64,000 nucleotides of DNA, taken from assembly GCF_943913405.1 (NCBI RefSeq), contig NZ_CALTYA010000016.1, forward strand, positions 1-64,000. Direction: 5' to 3'. The DNA comes from an uncultured Flavobacterium sp. GTDB taxonomy: Bacteria; Bacteroidota; Bacteroidia; Flavobacteriales; Flavobacteriaceae. Below the pieces are notes generated by a model. That model saw only the letters and a list, made by a program, of their open reading frames with translations. It was not told where the DNA came from and made no database searches. Shown here piece after piece: positions 41,952 to 50,603 of this stretch. The position numbers were made by a program, and so were the translations under genes. The stretch's first letter is position 1. Every line of letters starts with the position of its first letter.

Positions 41952-43646
41952 TTAGTTTCGAATTAATTTTTTGTATTTGATTCTTTTTGGAGTCAAATCG
42001 CCACCAAGTCTTTTCTTTTTGTTTTCTTCATATTCAGAGAAACTTCCTTCAAAGAAATATACTTCAGAATTTCCTTCAAAAGCCAAAATGTGCGTACAAA
42101 TTCTATCTAGAAACCATCTGTCGTGAGAAATTACCACAGCACAGCCTGCGAAGTTTTCTAGACCTTCTTCCAAAGCACGAAGCGTGTTGATGTCCAAATC
42201 ATTCGTTGGCTCATCTAAAAGCAAAACGTTTCCTTCTTCCTTTAAAGTCATCGCCAAATGCAAGCGGTTTCTTTCTCCTCCAGAAAGCGTCGCCACTTTT
42301 TTGTTTTGGTCGCTTCCGCCGAAGTTGAAACGTGACAGATAAGCTCTAGAATTTACTTGCTTTCCTCCCATCATGATCAATTCTTGGCCATCGCAGAAGT
42401 TTTCCCAAATTGATTTATTAGGATCAATATTCGAGTGCGCTTGATCGACATAAGCGATTTTCACCGTTTCCCCAATAGAAAATTCTCCTTTATCTGGAGT
42501 TTCTTCGCCCATGATCATTCTGAAAATTGTAGTCTTACCAGCACCGTTTGGCCCGATAATCCCAACAATTCCAGCTTGTGGCAAAGTAAAATTCAAATCT
42601 TCGTATAATAATTTATCTCCATATCCTTTTGAAACACCTTTCGCTTCGATAACATTCGTACCTAAACGCGGTCCGTTCGGGATATAGATTTCTAGATTTT
42701 CATCCAGCTGTTTTTGATCTTCATTTAAAAGCTTATCGTAGTTTTGAAGACGCGCTTTTTGTTTCGTCTGGCGTCCTTTTGCACCTTGGCGAACCCAGTC
42801 CAACTCACGCTCTAAAGTTTTTCTTCTCTTCGAAGCCACTTTTTCTTCAAGAGCCATTCTGCTTGATTTTTGGTCTAGCCAAGAAGAATAATTTCCTTTC
42901 CACGGAATACCTTCTCCTCTATCCAATTCTAAAATCCATCCGGCAACATTATCCAAGAAATAACGGTCGTGCGTTACGGCAATTACAGTTCCAGAATATT
43001 GCGCTAAATGTTGCTCTAACCAAAGAACTGATTCAGCATCCAAGTGATTCGTAGGCTCATCCAAAAGCAAAACATCAGGCTGTTGCAACAAAAGACGGCA
43101 CAAAGCGACACGTCTTTTTTCTCCACCAGAAAGCACTTTAATTGGCGTATCAGGTTCTGGAGTACGCAAAGCATCCATTGCAATTTCTAATTTAGTATCA
43201 ATTTCCCAAGCGCCCAATGCATCGATTTTATCTTGCAAAGCCGCTTGGCGATCCATCAATTTGTCCATTTTATCCGGATCTGAATAGTTTTCCTCAAGAC
43301 CAAACAAATCATTGATTTGGTTGTATTCTTCTAAAACAGCCATTGTTTCAGCAACACCTTCTCTTACGATTTCAATAACCGTCTTGTTTTCGTCCAATTG
43401 CGGTTCTTGTTCCAAATAACCCACAGAATAACCTGGCGCAAAAACCACGTCACCTTGGTAGTTTTTATCAACACCAGCGATGATTTTCAATAAAGAAGAT
43501 TTTCCAGATCCGTTAAGACCAAGAATACCAATTTTTGCTCCGTAGAAAAAGCTCAGGTAAATATTTTTTAAAACTTGCTTGTCGCTGCTTGAGTAGGTTT
43601 TACTCAATTTCTGCATCGAAAAAATTACTTTCTTATCGTCTGACAT
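41952..43646 (-). CDS. ettA: Energy-dependent translational throttle protein EttA (ABC-F)
   Basis: 564 residues with two ABC ATPase domains in one chain and no membrane segments, the ABC-F layout. Walker A sites: GLNGSGKSSLLK and GPNGAGKTTIFR; signature motifs LSGGEKRRVAL and LSGGERNRLHL; Walker B sites LLLDEPTNHLDAES and LLLDEPTNDLDINT. The linker with ARLQNYDKLLNEDQKQ is the P-site tRNA-interaction motif, and the N-terminal arm insertion (about 90-130) suits EttA. It binds the ribosomal E site and gates the first elongation steps according to ADP/ATP ratio. Strong promoter at 43686-43716. Confidence 0.95.
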   Translation of the reverse strand: MSDDKKVIFSMQKLSKTYSSSDKQVLKNIYLSFFYGAKIGILGLNGSGKSSLLKIIAGVDKNYQGDVVFAPGYSVGYLEQEPQLDENKTVIEIVREGVAETMAVLEEYNQINDLFGLEENYSDPDKMDKLMDRQAALQDKIDALGAWEIDTKLEIAMDALRTPEPDTPIKVLSGGEKRRVALCRLLLQQPDVLLLDEPTNHLDAESVLWLEQHLAQYSGTVIAVTHDRYFLDNVAGWILELDRGEGIPWKGNYSSWLDQKSSRMALEEKVASKRRKTLERELDWVRQGAKGRQTKQKARLQNYDKLLNEDQKQLDENLEIYIPNGPRLGTNVIEAKGVSKGYGDKLLYEDLNFTLPQAGIVGIIGPNGAGKTTIFRMIMGEETPDKGEFSIGETVKIAYVDQAHSNIDPNKSIWENFCDGQELIMMGGKQVNSRAYLSRFNFGGSDQNKKVATLSGGERNRLHLAMTLKEEGNVLLLDEPTNDLDINTLRALEEGLENFAGCAVVISHDRWFLDRICTHILAFEGNSEVYFFEGSFSEYEENKKKRLGGDLTPKRIKYKKLIRN

Positions 43647-43685
43647 ATAGTTGTTTTATTATAGATGTATAAAATTTTGTGAATA

Positions 43686-43716
43686 CAAAGATAGTTTTAA
43701 ATAAAAACAAAGCAAA
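43686..43716 (-). promoter_or_regulatory. ettA promoter, full Bacteroidota consensus
   Basis: On the minus strand TTTG (43713-43716), exactly 19 nt, then TATCTTTG (43686-43693). Both elements and spacing match the TTTG-N19-TAnnTTTG consensus. Confidence 0.75.
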
Positions 43717-43758
43717 TGATGATTGAGGAATATAAACCGTAAAATCATAGAAATAAAA

Positions 43759-43803
43759 AAAGTTATAATGGTGAGATTTGAAAGGCTCGCCATTATAACT
43801 TTT
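43759..43803 (-). terminator. Terminator of the GLUG-repeat gene
   Basis: AAAGTTATAATGGTGAG and CTCGCCATTATAACTTT (one G-T wobble) form a 17-bp stem over a 10-nt loop; T-run on the minus strand. Confidence 0.9.
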
Positions 43804-43827
43804 AGAATTAATAAAAAAGCTTTATTG

Positions 43828-46023
43828 TTATTTTAGAATCTTGATTGTCTTTGTTTTAGAATCAGAAGTCACTTTTACAAAATAAGTTCCAGAAGCTAAA
43901 TTTGACATATCAATTTGTCCTTCTTTATTATTTAAAACTTTCGTAATCACCTGCTGTCCTACTAAATTGAATACTTCTACACTAGAAATGTCTTGATTGT
44001 AAGAAATATTTAAAACGTCTTTCACAGGATTTGGATATGCTTTCAAGCCAACTAAATTTTGATCGTCTGTTCCCAAATTGATCAATCTGAAATTTGCTTT
44101 TATCGAGTGATTGGCAATTATATTTGAAAAATTATAAGTTGCGCCAGTTCCAATATTTACGTTATCAACCAAAACTGATTCAATTTCATAACCATCTGCC
44201 GGGGTAATTGTGTAGGATTTGCTGTTTCCATCTTCTACAGAAATATCTCCGATTGGAGAAATGCTTCCTTGCGCTTCATTGTTTACGCTTGAAGAAATTA
44301 TGCTTCTCAAATGGCTTGTAGTCTTAAAGAAAGGATAGCCCTGTCCTTCACGAATTGTCCAGATTGTAGTAAAATCCCAAGCTAAATCATTGTCGTAATT
44401 TGTTCCAGTTTGCAATTGCAATACCGTTTTATTAAGCCCTTGGTAATTATCATCTGTTCCGACAGTACCGCCAATTCCATTAATACGCATTGATTCTAAC
44501 GCATAAGAACCTGCTATTACAGCATCAAATTCAGTGAAACCAACCAATCTGTTAACCTTAGTTAAGTTACCTGAAAGAGAAGTAGTTATAGTTGGATTTA
44601 CTGCGGCAGAATTTGTAATATTTGCCCATGCTCCACCAATTAATCCTCCAACTACTCCGTAAGCCTCTCCTTCTATAGATCCTGAGGCATAGCAATTTGT
44701 AACATCTCCGGTAGAAAAACCAATCAAACCGCCAATATACATGCTGTTCAATTGCGCAGAAACATTTCCTGTTGCGTAACAATCTGTAGTCGCATTAAAA
44801 GTATGTCCGATCAAACCGCCAATATCAATCAATCCGCCTTCAGGAGCAATATCTGGATTTGTACCTGTCACATTTCCAGAGGCAAAACTGTGTGAAACCG
44901 CCATGTAAGCAATACCGACCAAACCGCCAACCGATTTTGCACCGCTGACAGCGCCGGTAGCGTAGCTTTTTTCTACAGCTCCATAAGATTGCCCAGCTAG
45001 ACCGCCAACTAAATCTTTATTTGCAAAGACATTTCCTGTTGCGTAAGAATTAATTACCGCATCAGAATTTCCTGCTAAACCGCCGACATAAACATTTCCG
45101 CTAACGTTTCCTTTTGCACTGCTATCTATCGTCGGCGCGTAAGAATCTCCTACCAGACCGCCGACTCCGTTTGTTCCAGTTACAGTTCCATTCGTATGGC
45201 AATTTGTTACTGTGAATTTTGCAACGCCAACTAAACCTCCCATAAAATTACCTGTAAAAATATCTCCGGTGTGGGTAACATTTACTGAAGAAGAAGAATC
45301 TGTAATTGTTGCATCTGCGTATCCAACCAGACCGCCAATATTATCTCCTGAAGTATTTAATGCTCCAAAAGAGGTGCAATTTGTGATTGGAGAAGTCGTT
45401 TGGCCAATCAATCCGCCAACATAGCCATCTGATGAAATAATTGTGACAGTAGCCGTATTGTTTTCAACAGTCACATTTTCTCTGACAGAACCAACCAATC
45501 CGCCAATATAGCCAGTTGCAGTGATTTTTCCTTTAGCTTGGCAATCTGTTATTGCGCCACCGTCGATTACACCTGCAAAAATTCCCACATTCTCACCGCC
45601 ATTGATGCCTTTTGTTACATCTAATTCAATAGTTAAATGATCAATTCCTCCATTTTCAACATAACCAAAAAGACCAATAAAGTTGCTCGAAGCTCGATTA
45701 ATCCATAGGTTTTTGATCGTAAAATTAGATCCGTGCAAAAAGCCAGTGAAGGCGTCTGAATCATCAGGATTATTTCCGATTGGTTCCCAACCTTGAGAAG
45801 CTTCAGGAATAGATCCGGACAAATCGATATCATTCATTAATTGAAAATGCTTGTCAACACCAGCCGTTCCGAGATAATTTCGCATTTCGCTTAATTGGGT
45901 AGCATTTGTAATTTGATAAGGATTTGCTACCGTCCCATTTCCTATTCCTGAGAATTGTGCTTGGGCATAAAAACAAGCTCCTAAAAACACAATTAAAGAG
46001 AAGATAAGTTTAGTTTTTTTCAT
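43828..46023 (-). CDS. GLUG-repeat surface protein with T9SS type A sorting domain
   Basis: 731 residues. Signal peptide 1-22 (FLGACFYAQAQ). Residues 25-480 hold about eleven GLUG repeats with the GGL(V/I/A)G motif every 25-45 residues, such as VGGLIGQTTS, IGGLVGYADA, VGGLAGNSDA and IGGLIGHTFN; these predict a right-handed beta-solenoid. Next is a divergent InlB B-repeat-like region (SYTITPADGYEIESVLVDN), then the sorting domain (LKAYPNPVKDVLNISYNQ ... KTIKILK). An exposed adhesin or matrix role is the best inference. It is divergent from the TPR/HTH regulator at 46255 across a 231-bp spacer with a -7 box (46092-46099, minus). Confidence 0.92.
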   Translation of the reverse strand: MKKTKLIFSLIVFLGACFYAQAQFSGIGNGTVANPYQITNATQLSEMRNYLGTAGVDKHFQLMNDIDLSGSIPEASQGWEPIGNNPDDSDAFTGFLHGSNFTIKNLWINRASSNFIGLFGYVENGGIDHLTIELDVTKGINGGENVGIFAGVIDGGAITDCQAKGKITATGYIGGLVGSVRENVTVENNTATVTIISSDGYVGGLIGQTTSPITNCTSFGALNTSGDNIGGLVGYADATITDSSSSVNVTHTGDIFTGNFMGGLVGVAKFTVTNCHTNGTVTGTNGVGGLVGDSYAPTIDSSAKGNVSGNVYVGGLAGNSDAVINSYATGNVFANKDLVGGLAGQSYGAVEKSYATGAVSGAKSVGGLVGIAYMAVSHSFASGNVTGTNPDIAPEGGLIDIGGLIGHTFNATTDCYATGNVSAQLNSMYIGGLIGFSTGDVTNCYASGSIEGEAYGVVGGLIGGAWANITNSAAVNPTITTSLSGNLTKVNRLVGFTEFDAVIAGSYALESMRINGIGGTVGTDDNYQGLNKTVLQLQTGTNYDNDLAWDFTTIWTIREGQGYPFFKTTSHLRSIISSSVNNEAQGSISPIGDISVEDGNSKSYTITPADGYEIESVLVDNVNIGTGATYNFSNIIANHSIKANFRLINLGTDDQNLVGLKAYPNPVKDVLNISYNQDISSVEVFNLVGQQVITKVLNNKEGQIDMSNLASGTYFVKVTSDSKTKTIKILK

Positions 46024-46091
46024 AAAAGTTTTTTTAAAAAGGGTAATAATTTGGAAACAATCAGAACAATTTTCTAACAGTTTCGATATAG

Positions 46092-46223
46092 CAAAATTAC
46101 CTCAAATAGCCACTGAACCTTTATTTTATAGGTATGCAAAAGGTGTGCATTATCCAAAAATGTCTTGAAAAATATGGACATTCGCCTTTTAAGCGCATAT
46201 ATTGCAATTAGTTCGTAAATTTG
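46092..46223. promoter_or_regulatory. Divergent promoter region between GLUG protein and TPR/HTH regulator
   Basis: -7 boxes TAATTTTG (minus, 46092-46099) and TAAATTTG (plus, 46216-46223) both match TAnnTTTG. Between them are direct repeats GGTATGCA (46131-46138) and GGTGTGCA (46142-46149), 11 bp apart, and an ATGTC/GACAT inverted pair (46160-46164 with 46177-46181). Confidence 0.45.
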
Positions 46224-46254
46224 CTTTATAATTTTATCAATCTCAATTTTCATA

Positions 46255-47994
46255 ATGAGGCTACTTTTTGTTATTGTCTTTTTTATCTTCTCCGGAAGCC
46301 TGCATGCAGATTATAATGCTGAGTTCGATTCTATTTCTTCTGAAATCAACAAGCTGAGTTTTACGCAATGCGCTAAGGCAAAAAAGCTAGTCAAAGATTT
46401 ATATGCGATCGCAAAGCTTCATCCAGAAGAAAAAAAACTTCTCCCGCTCTGTTTTTACTGGGAATCTTATATTAATTATTCACAAGGAATCGCTGATTCT
46501 ACTTTAAATCCAAAAATTAAGGCCAATCTAAAATTGCTCGATGCAAAGTCATATCCTTTTGAAAATGCTATTTTGCTGCAATCTTCTGCCTTAAACGATG
46601 TAATCATTGGAAATTATGCCGACGGACTTACCAATTCTTTACAAGCTTCCACAATTTTTAAACAGCTGAATAACAAATTATTTCGGTCAAGAGCATTGCA
46701 GTTATTAGGCGTAATTTGTTACCGCACCCGAAATTTTGAAATGTCTGAGAAATTTTCAAGAGAATCCCTTTCTAAAGCAACGCCAAAATTCGAATATTAT
46801 AAGTCCCTCATAAATATGTACAGTGCGCAAGTTTTCATGAAAGACAAGTCGCAGAACGCGCAAAATGCACTGCTGAAGATTATTCCGGTTCTTGAAAAGC
46901 TAGATGATTTAGGATTATTAGCCGTTGTTTATTTAAATGCGGGCGCGACTTATTACTTCACAAATCAGCTTGACAATGCATATATTTATTTCCAGAAAGC
47001 TTTAGATATAAACAAGCGCATTGATAATGAATCTTTTACAGTTTCGTTATATGTCAATTCAAGTGCCTATTTTATGGACAAGAAAGAAGATGCCGTTGCA
47101 AAAAAATATTTGAAAAAAGCTGAGGAAATTGCCCAACGTTCTTCCAATAATTCAGAACAGCTTTCGATGGTTTATTTTGCCATTTCACAGCTTTATGACA
47201 AACAAGGCGACGTAGGCAATGCCCATACATATTTAAAGAAATATAACTCGGTAAAAGATGCTATTTTGAACAGTTCAAAAACAATTGATTCTTATCAAGA
47301 TTATGTTTCTACATATTTAAAATCTGCTGAAAACGAAGTAAACAGTACGAAACAAGAAGCTTTGCTTGAAAAAAGAAAGTATGTAATGACGCTGGTTTTT
47401 GCTGTTTTTATAATTCTTTTGGTGGTTTCGCTTTTGATAATCTTGCAGCAGAAAAAACGCCAGCAAGCATTAATCAAAGAAGCTGAAAAACAATCTTTAG
47501 AAAAGCAATTGCTTTATGAAAAGACGATCCAGCAGATTCATGAAGAAAAACACAAAGAAGTTTTAGATGCCAAAGCAAGAGAAGTAACTTCTTATTCTTT
47601 AATGCTTTCGAGTAAAAACAATGTGCTTCAAGAAGTTTTGCAGCAGACAAAACAGCTTAAAAAAGTATTGAAACCTGAAGATGAAAATGTTTATAAAAAC
47701 ATAGTCGATGTCATCAACGACAATTTAAACAAAGACTTGGAAAGCAACAAATTCATGTATCATTTCAACGAAGTAAATCCTGATTTTTTCAATAAATTGA
47801 AGTCAGTTTGCAATGATCTTACCGAAAACAACCTTCGAATGTGCGCTTATTTTAAGATGGGAATGTCAGCAAAACAAGTAGCTTCCATTTTAAATATTTC
47901 TGTAGAAACCGTCAAAAATGGGCGCTACCGCCTCAAGAAAAAACTTGAACTTACAGAAGAAGACAATTTGGATGATTTTATCAGAAACATTTAA
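46255..47994 (+). CDS. Membrane TPR protein with C-terminal LuxR-type HTH
   Basis: 579 residues. Signal peptide about 1-18 (FIFSGSLHA). Residues 20-370 are helical TPR-like repeats outside the cytoplasm (ADGLTNSLQASTIFKQLNNK, QLDNAYIYFQKALDINKRI). One transmembrane helix (about 376-399) is followed by a cytosolic coiled coil and a C-terminal DNA-binding segment CAYFKMGMSAKQVASILNIS with VETVKNGRYRLKKKLEL. This matches flavobacterial one-component regulators that may pass an envelope signal directly to DNA. Divergent from the GLUG surface protein, so regulation of that gene is plausible. Confidence 0.88.
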   Translation: MRLLFVIVFFIFSGSLHADYNAEFDSISSEINKLSFTQCAKAKKLVKDLYAIAKLHPEEKKLLPLCFYWESYINYSQGIADSTLNPKIKANLKLLDAKSYPFENAILLQSSALNDVIIGNYADGLTNSLQASTIFKQLNNKLFRSRALQLLGVICYRTRNFEMSEKFSRESLSKATPKFEYYKSLINMYSAQVFMKDKSQNAQNALLKIIPVLEKLDDLGLLAVVYLNAGATYYFTNQLDNAYIYFQKALDINKRIDNESFTVSLYVNSSAYFMDKKEDAVAKKYLKKAEEIAQRSSNNSEQLSMVYFAISQLYDKQGDVGNAHTYLKKYNSVKDAILNSSKTIDSYQDYVSTYLKSAENEVNSTKQEALLEKRKYVMTLVFAVFIILLVVSLLIILQQKKRQQALIKEAEKQSLEKQLLYEKTIQQIHEEKHKEVLDAKAREVTSYSLMLSSKNNVLQEVLQQTKQLKKVLKPEDENVYKNIVDVINDNLNKDLESNKFMYHFNEVNPDFFNKLKSVCNDLTENNLRMCAYFKMGMSAKQVASILNISVETVKNGRYRLKKKLELTEEDNLDDFIRNI

Positions 47995-48003
47995 TCCATA
48001 AAA

Positions 48004-48030
48004 AAATCCGTCTCAAAAAGAGAACGGATT
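48004..48030. terminator. Terminator between convergent genes
   Basis: AATCCGTCTC and GAGAACGGATT with one bulged base over a 5-nt A-rich loop, between the regulator and the small membrane protein. Confidence 0.7.
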
Positions 48031-48050
48031 CGAGAAACTCAGGTTGCTTT

Positions 48051-48233
48051 TTAAACTCTTCCTTTTAAAGAGCTAAAAACCCAGGCAATAGCAAAAAATC
48101 CGATGCCGACAGCACCAAACCCCCAACCTGCAACGTCATTATATCTAAAGGCGCCAAGTCCCATTAGCAATAATCCCATCAAAACCATGATAAAAGTTGC
48201 CCAGCCTAAGATGGTATTCTTATTCATTCCCAT
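48051..48233 (-). CDS. CAL67264 family small membrane protein
   Basis: 60 residues. It reads MNKNTILGWATFIMVLMGLL and then GAVGIGFFAIAWVFSSLKGR, two transmembrane helices with a short polar link (LGAFRYNDVAGWGF). The length, the MNKNTILGWATF start and the GWGFGAVGIGF motif match the CAL67264 family of small membrane proteins of flavobacteria. Function is not known. Monocistronic between a terminator and the next minus-strand gene. Confidence 0.85.
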   Translation of the reverse strand: MGMNKNTILGWATFIMVLMGLLLMGLGAFRYNDVAGWGFGAVGIGFFAIAWVFSSLKGRV

Positions 48234-48322
48234 AATATTTCTTTCTTTTTAGTAGCAAGCTACAAATATCGGGATTTAAATTGTTTTTTGAAAGATGAAT
48301 TAATCTATCCAATGATTCAATA

Positions 48323-49138
48323 TTATTTATTTTTATCAATCGCAATCTTTTCCATCGCTTCCGTTGTCATTACTTGAAGTTCATCTGTTTTACAATCCCA
48401 AATTGATATATATTTTTTAGACACAACAAAATGTTTATCCCAATTAGCGAATTTCTCATATAACATAAGCGTACAGATATCTGTTGAAGTAATATAGTCA
48501 CCTGTTTCTGGCAAATGATTATGCATAGTTTCAGCACTTTCACTACTATTTTTTTGATAATCAATTGTAATTATATTTTTATGCAATTGCTTTTTACTGA
48601 TTACATTATTTTTCTTATCGAATTTCAAAAGATAATCATTTCCAAAGATAACATAACCATTTTTTGATGGACCTGTTAAAACATACACCTTCTTCTCTCG
48701 TTCATAAATAATGGGTATAATATTAAGACTTGCATTTTCATAATGTTTAAAAAGAGTATCTTTTACAATTAGATCTTTTGTCTTTTTGCGCAAGATGTGC
48801 AGTTCTGTCTCCGTTTTTGTAAATTCTCTTTCTTTTAATTCTGTTTTAGCAGTATGGAGACTAAATGTTTCATCAAAAATAATCGTTCCAATTACTTTTG
48901 GATTTTCCTCTCTTGAAAAAAAGATACATTTTGATTCTTCTTTATCCGTATATGAAAAATATCCTCCTATCTTTTCTTTATTTTTATAATTGTCCATAAA
49001 AATATCAGTTCCATACCAAGAAGCCATTTCTGATTTATAGAGCTTTTTTCCTTCATCAACAATTTCTTTTATTTGTTTTTCAGATTGTGGCAGACATTGG
49101 AAACTCACAAGCAGAAACAGAATGTAAATCTTTTTCAT
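48323..49138 (-). CDS. Exported protein of unknown function
   Basis: 271 residues. Signal peptide (KKIYILFLLVSFQCLPQ); the Cys near residue 15 is not in a convincing lipobox. The mature part is polar, Lys/Glu/Tyr-rich, with likely beta strands (NVISKKQLHKNIITIDYQ, EKKVYVLTGPSKNGYVIFGN). I recognise no domain. The late segment SAETMHNHLPETGDYITSTD and DIC look ordinary. Same strand as the esterase gene upstream (39 bp), so possibly cotranscribed. Confidence 0.7.
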   Translation of the reverse strand: MKKIYILFLLVSFQCLPQSEKQIKEIVDEGKKLYKSEMASWYGTDIFMDNYKNKEKIGGYFSYTDKEESKCIFFSREENPKVIGTIIFDETFSLHTAKTELKEREFTKTETELHILRKKTKDLIVKDTLFKHYENASLNIIPIIYEREKKVYVLTGPSKNGYVIFGNDYLLKFDKKNNVISKKQLHKNIITIDYQKNSSESAETMHNHLPETGDYITSTDICTLMLYEKFANWDKHFVVSKKYISIWDCKTDELQVMTTEAMEKIAIDKNK

Positions 49139-49177
49139 TTTATATATTTTATGTTTTAAATGTACTATTTTTTTTAA

Positions 49178-50002
49178 CTACTCGTTCAAAGGATTCAACT
49201 TCTTAAAAGCTTCACTAACGCTTTGGTGCAAAATCGTCGCATGATTTTCTTTTTCCATAGGAAAATAATCCACTTTCAAATTCGGTTCATTCGCATTTTT
49301 CAAAATTGCAGCAATATCTTTCGCCTCTTTCAACATCATCTCATGTTCCTGCATTCCTATTGAAATATAAACATACTGATTCCTGTTTTTTTGTTTGGCA
49401 AGCAAAGCCTTTGCATTTTTCATCAAGCTTTCATCGTCCCACCACAGACTCGGACTCACAATCAGATAATGCGTAAACAAACTAGGTTTCTTCAAAAGAA
49501 TTTCCGTTGCCAAAAGCCCTCCCAATGACTGCCCGATGATATATTTCGTTTCCGTCGTCTTATACGTTTTATTCACAAAAGGCTGCAATTCTTTCTCCAA
49601 AAATTCAATAAACTTAGCCGAATGTCCCGTCGTCGGATACTCTTTTTTCAAGTCTTCCAAATCAGTATGAAAAGTAAAATCCCGCTTTCTGTCTACGTTT
49701 GCAATACCCACGACAATAAATTCTGGCATGTTAAAAGACATCACATAAAACTGAACCAGTCCCACAATGTGCAAAAAATCCTCATTCGCAGAGCCATCCA
49801 AAAGATAAATCACCGGATAGCTTTTCGCCTTGTCATAACCATTCGGAAGATACACATTCAACGTTCTGTCTTCATTCAAAATTTTAGATTTTAAAACCCT
49901 CGTTTCTCCAATTACAAAAGGTTTAATCTCCTTGCTTTCCTGAGCACTCATGTTCAAAACATTTAAAAGCAACAGGCAACCAATCACAAACTTAATTTTC
50001 AT
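49178..50002 (-). CDS. Exported esterase of the enterochelin esterase/FrmB-like family
   Basis: 274 residues from ATG 50002, which gives a signal peptide (KIKFVIGCLLLLNVLNMSAQ); the longer frame from 50056 overlaps the upstream gene. Alpha/beta-hydrolase features: LNVYLPNGYDKAKSYPVIYL, DGSANEDFLH, the nucleophile elbow IIGQSLGGLLA, SPSLWWDDE and a late His in KENHATILHQS. This family (putative esterase, PF00756 type) hydrolyses esters such as siderophore linkages or S-formylglutathione. Eight bases downstream of the GyrI-like gene, so probably in its operon. Substrate unknown. Confidence 0.88.
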   Translation of the reverse strand: MKIKFVIGCLLLLNVLNMSAQESKEIKPFVIGETRVLKSKILNEDRTLNVYLPNGYDKAKSYPVIYLLDGSANEDFLHIVGLVQFYVMSFNMPEFIVVGIANVDRKRDFTFHTDLEDLKKEYPTTGHSAKFIEFLEKELQPFVNKTYKTTETKYIIGQSLGGLLATEILLKKPSLFTHYLIVSPSLWWDDESLMKNAKALLAKQKNRNQYVYISIGMQEHEMMLKEAKDIAAILKNANEPNLKVDYFPMEKENHATILHQSVSEAFKKLNPLNE

Positions 50003-50009
50003 GCTTATT

Positions 50010-50483
50010 TTATTTAATCGGAATCCAAATTTCTTCCTCGCTTTCGTCACTATCATTCTTATATTTCTCTCCTAGAATCTCAAAATGCTCCCGATCATCC
50101 AAGACATATTCTGATAAAGGAAACCATTCCTGAAAGATATATTTAAAAGCTTCACCGCCATTCTTCGGATTGCCTTTATAGTCAAAAACTACATACTTCC
50201 CGCCTTTCAAGATATAACTTTCCATCCCATCCGGAATATTCTCAAAACCAGAAACTTCAACACCGGCCCATTTCACAAATTCATTGCCAGGATTAAAGTT
50301 TTCATAATATCCCTTATCATAAACCTGCATCGAATACATGTCAGAACCAACCGCATTTTCAATTGCCGCCTTTCTCTTCCTAAAAGAACTCCAAAGCAAA
50401 AAGGTTTTATTATCCACCAAAGACATCTTCAAATTCATGCCAATTAGCTTCTTTTCTGAGAGAATTTCTATTCTGTTTTTCAT
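50010..50483 (-). CDS. GyrI-like small-molecule-binding domain protein
   Basis: 157 residues, one whole GyrI-like/effector-binding domain without a DNA-binding part. It opens RIEILSEKKLIGMNLKMSL, contains AGVEVSGFENIPDGMESYIL and GGKYVVFDYKGNP, and closes GEKYKNDSDESEEEIWIPI, the usual end of this fold. Such stand-alone domains bind or hydrolyse hydrophobic small molecules, or act as gyrase-protecting proteins in E. coli. First gene of a likely two-gene unit with the exported esterase (7-bp gap). Ligand unknown. Confidence 0.88.
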   Translation of the reverse strand: MKNRIEILSEKKLIGMNLKMSLVDNKTFLLWSSFRKRKAAIENAVGSDMYSMQVYDKGYYENFNPGNEFVKWAGVEVSGFENIPDGMESYILKGGKYVVFDYKGNPKNGGEAFKYIFQEWFPLSEYVLDDREHFEILGEKYKNDSDESEEEIWIPIK

Positions 50484-50526
50484 TGTATAATTTTATGCTA
50501 TATCAATATTATTCTTTAATAAATTT

Positions 50527-50556
50527 AAAAATGCGTTCCCTAAGAACGCATTTTTT
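50527..50556 (-). terminator. holA terminator
   Basis: AAAAATGCGTTC and GAACGCATTTTT stem over a 5-nt loop, just downstream of holA on the minus strand. Confidence 0.9.
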
Positions 50557-50603
50557 ATATCCACAATCCAAACCTTGCAGCCTGAACCCAAAACCTTAAA
50601 CCC

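Noticed and set aside
44500..45560. Regular repeats in the GLUG gene as a possible CRISPR array
   Set aside because: The repeats are degenerate protein-coding GLUG units of variable spacing in a long open frame; no identical direct repeats or cas genes are present.
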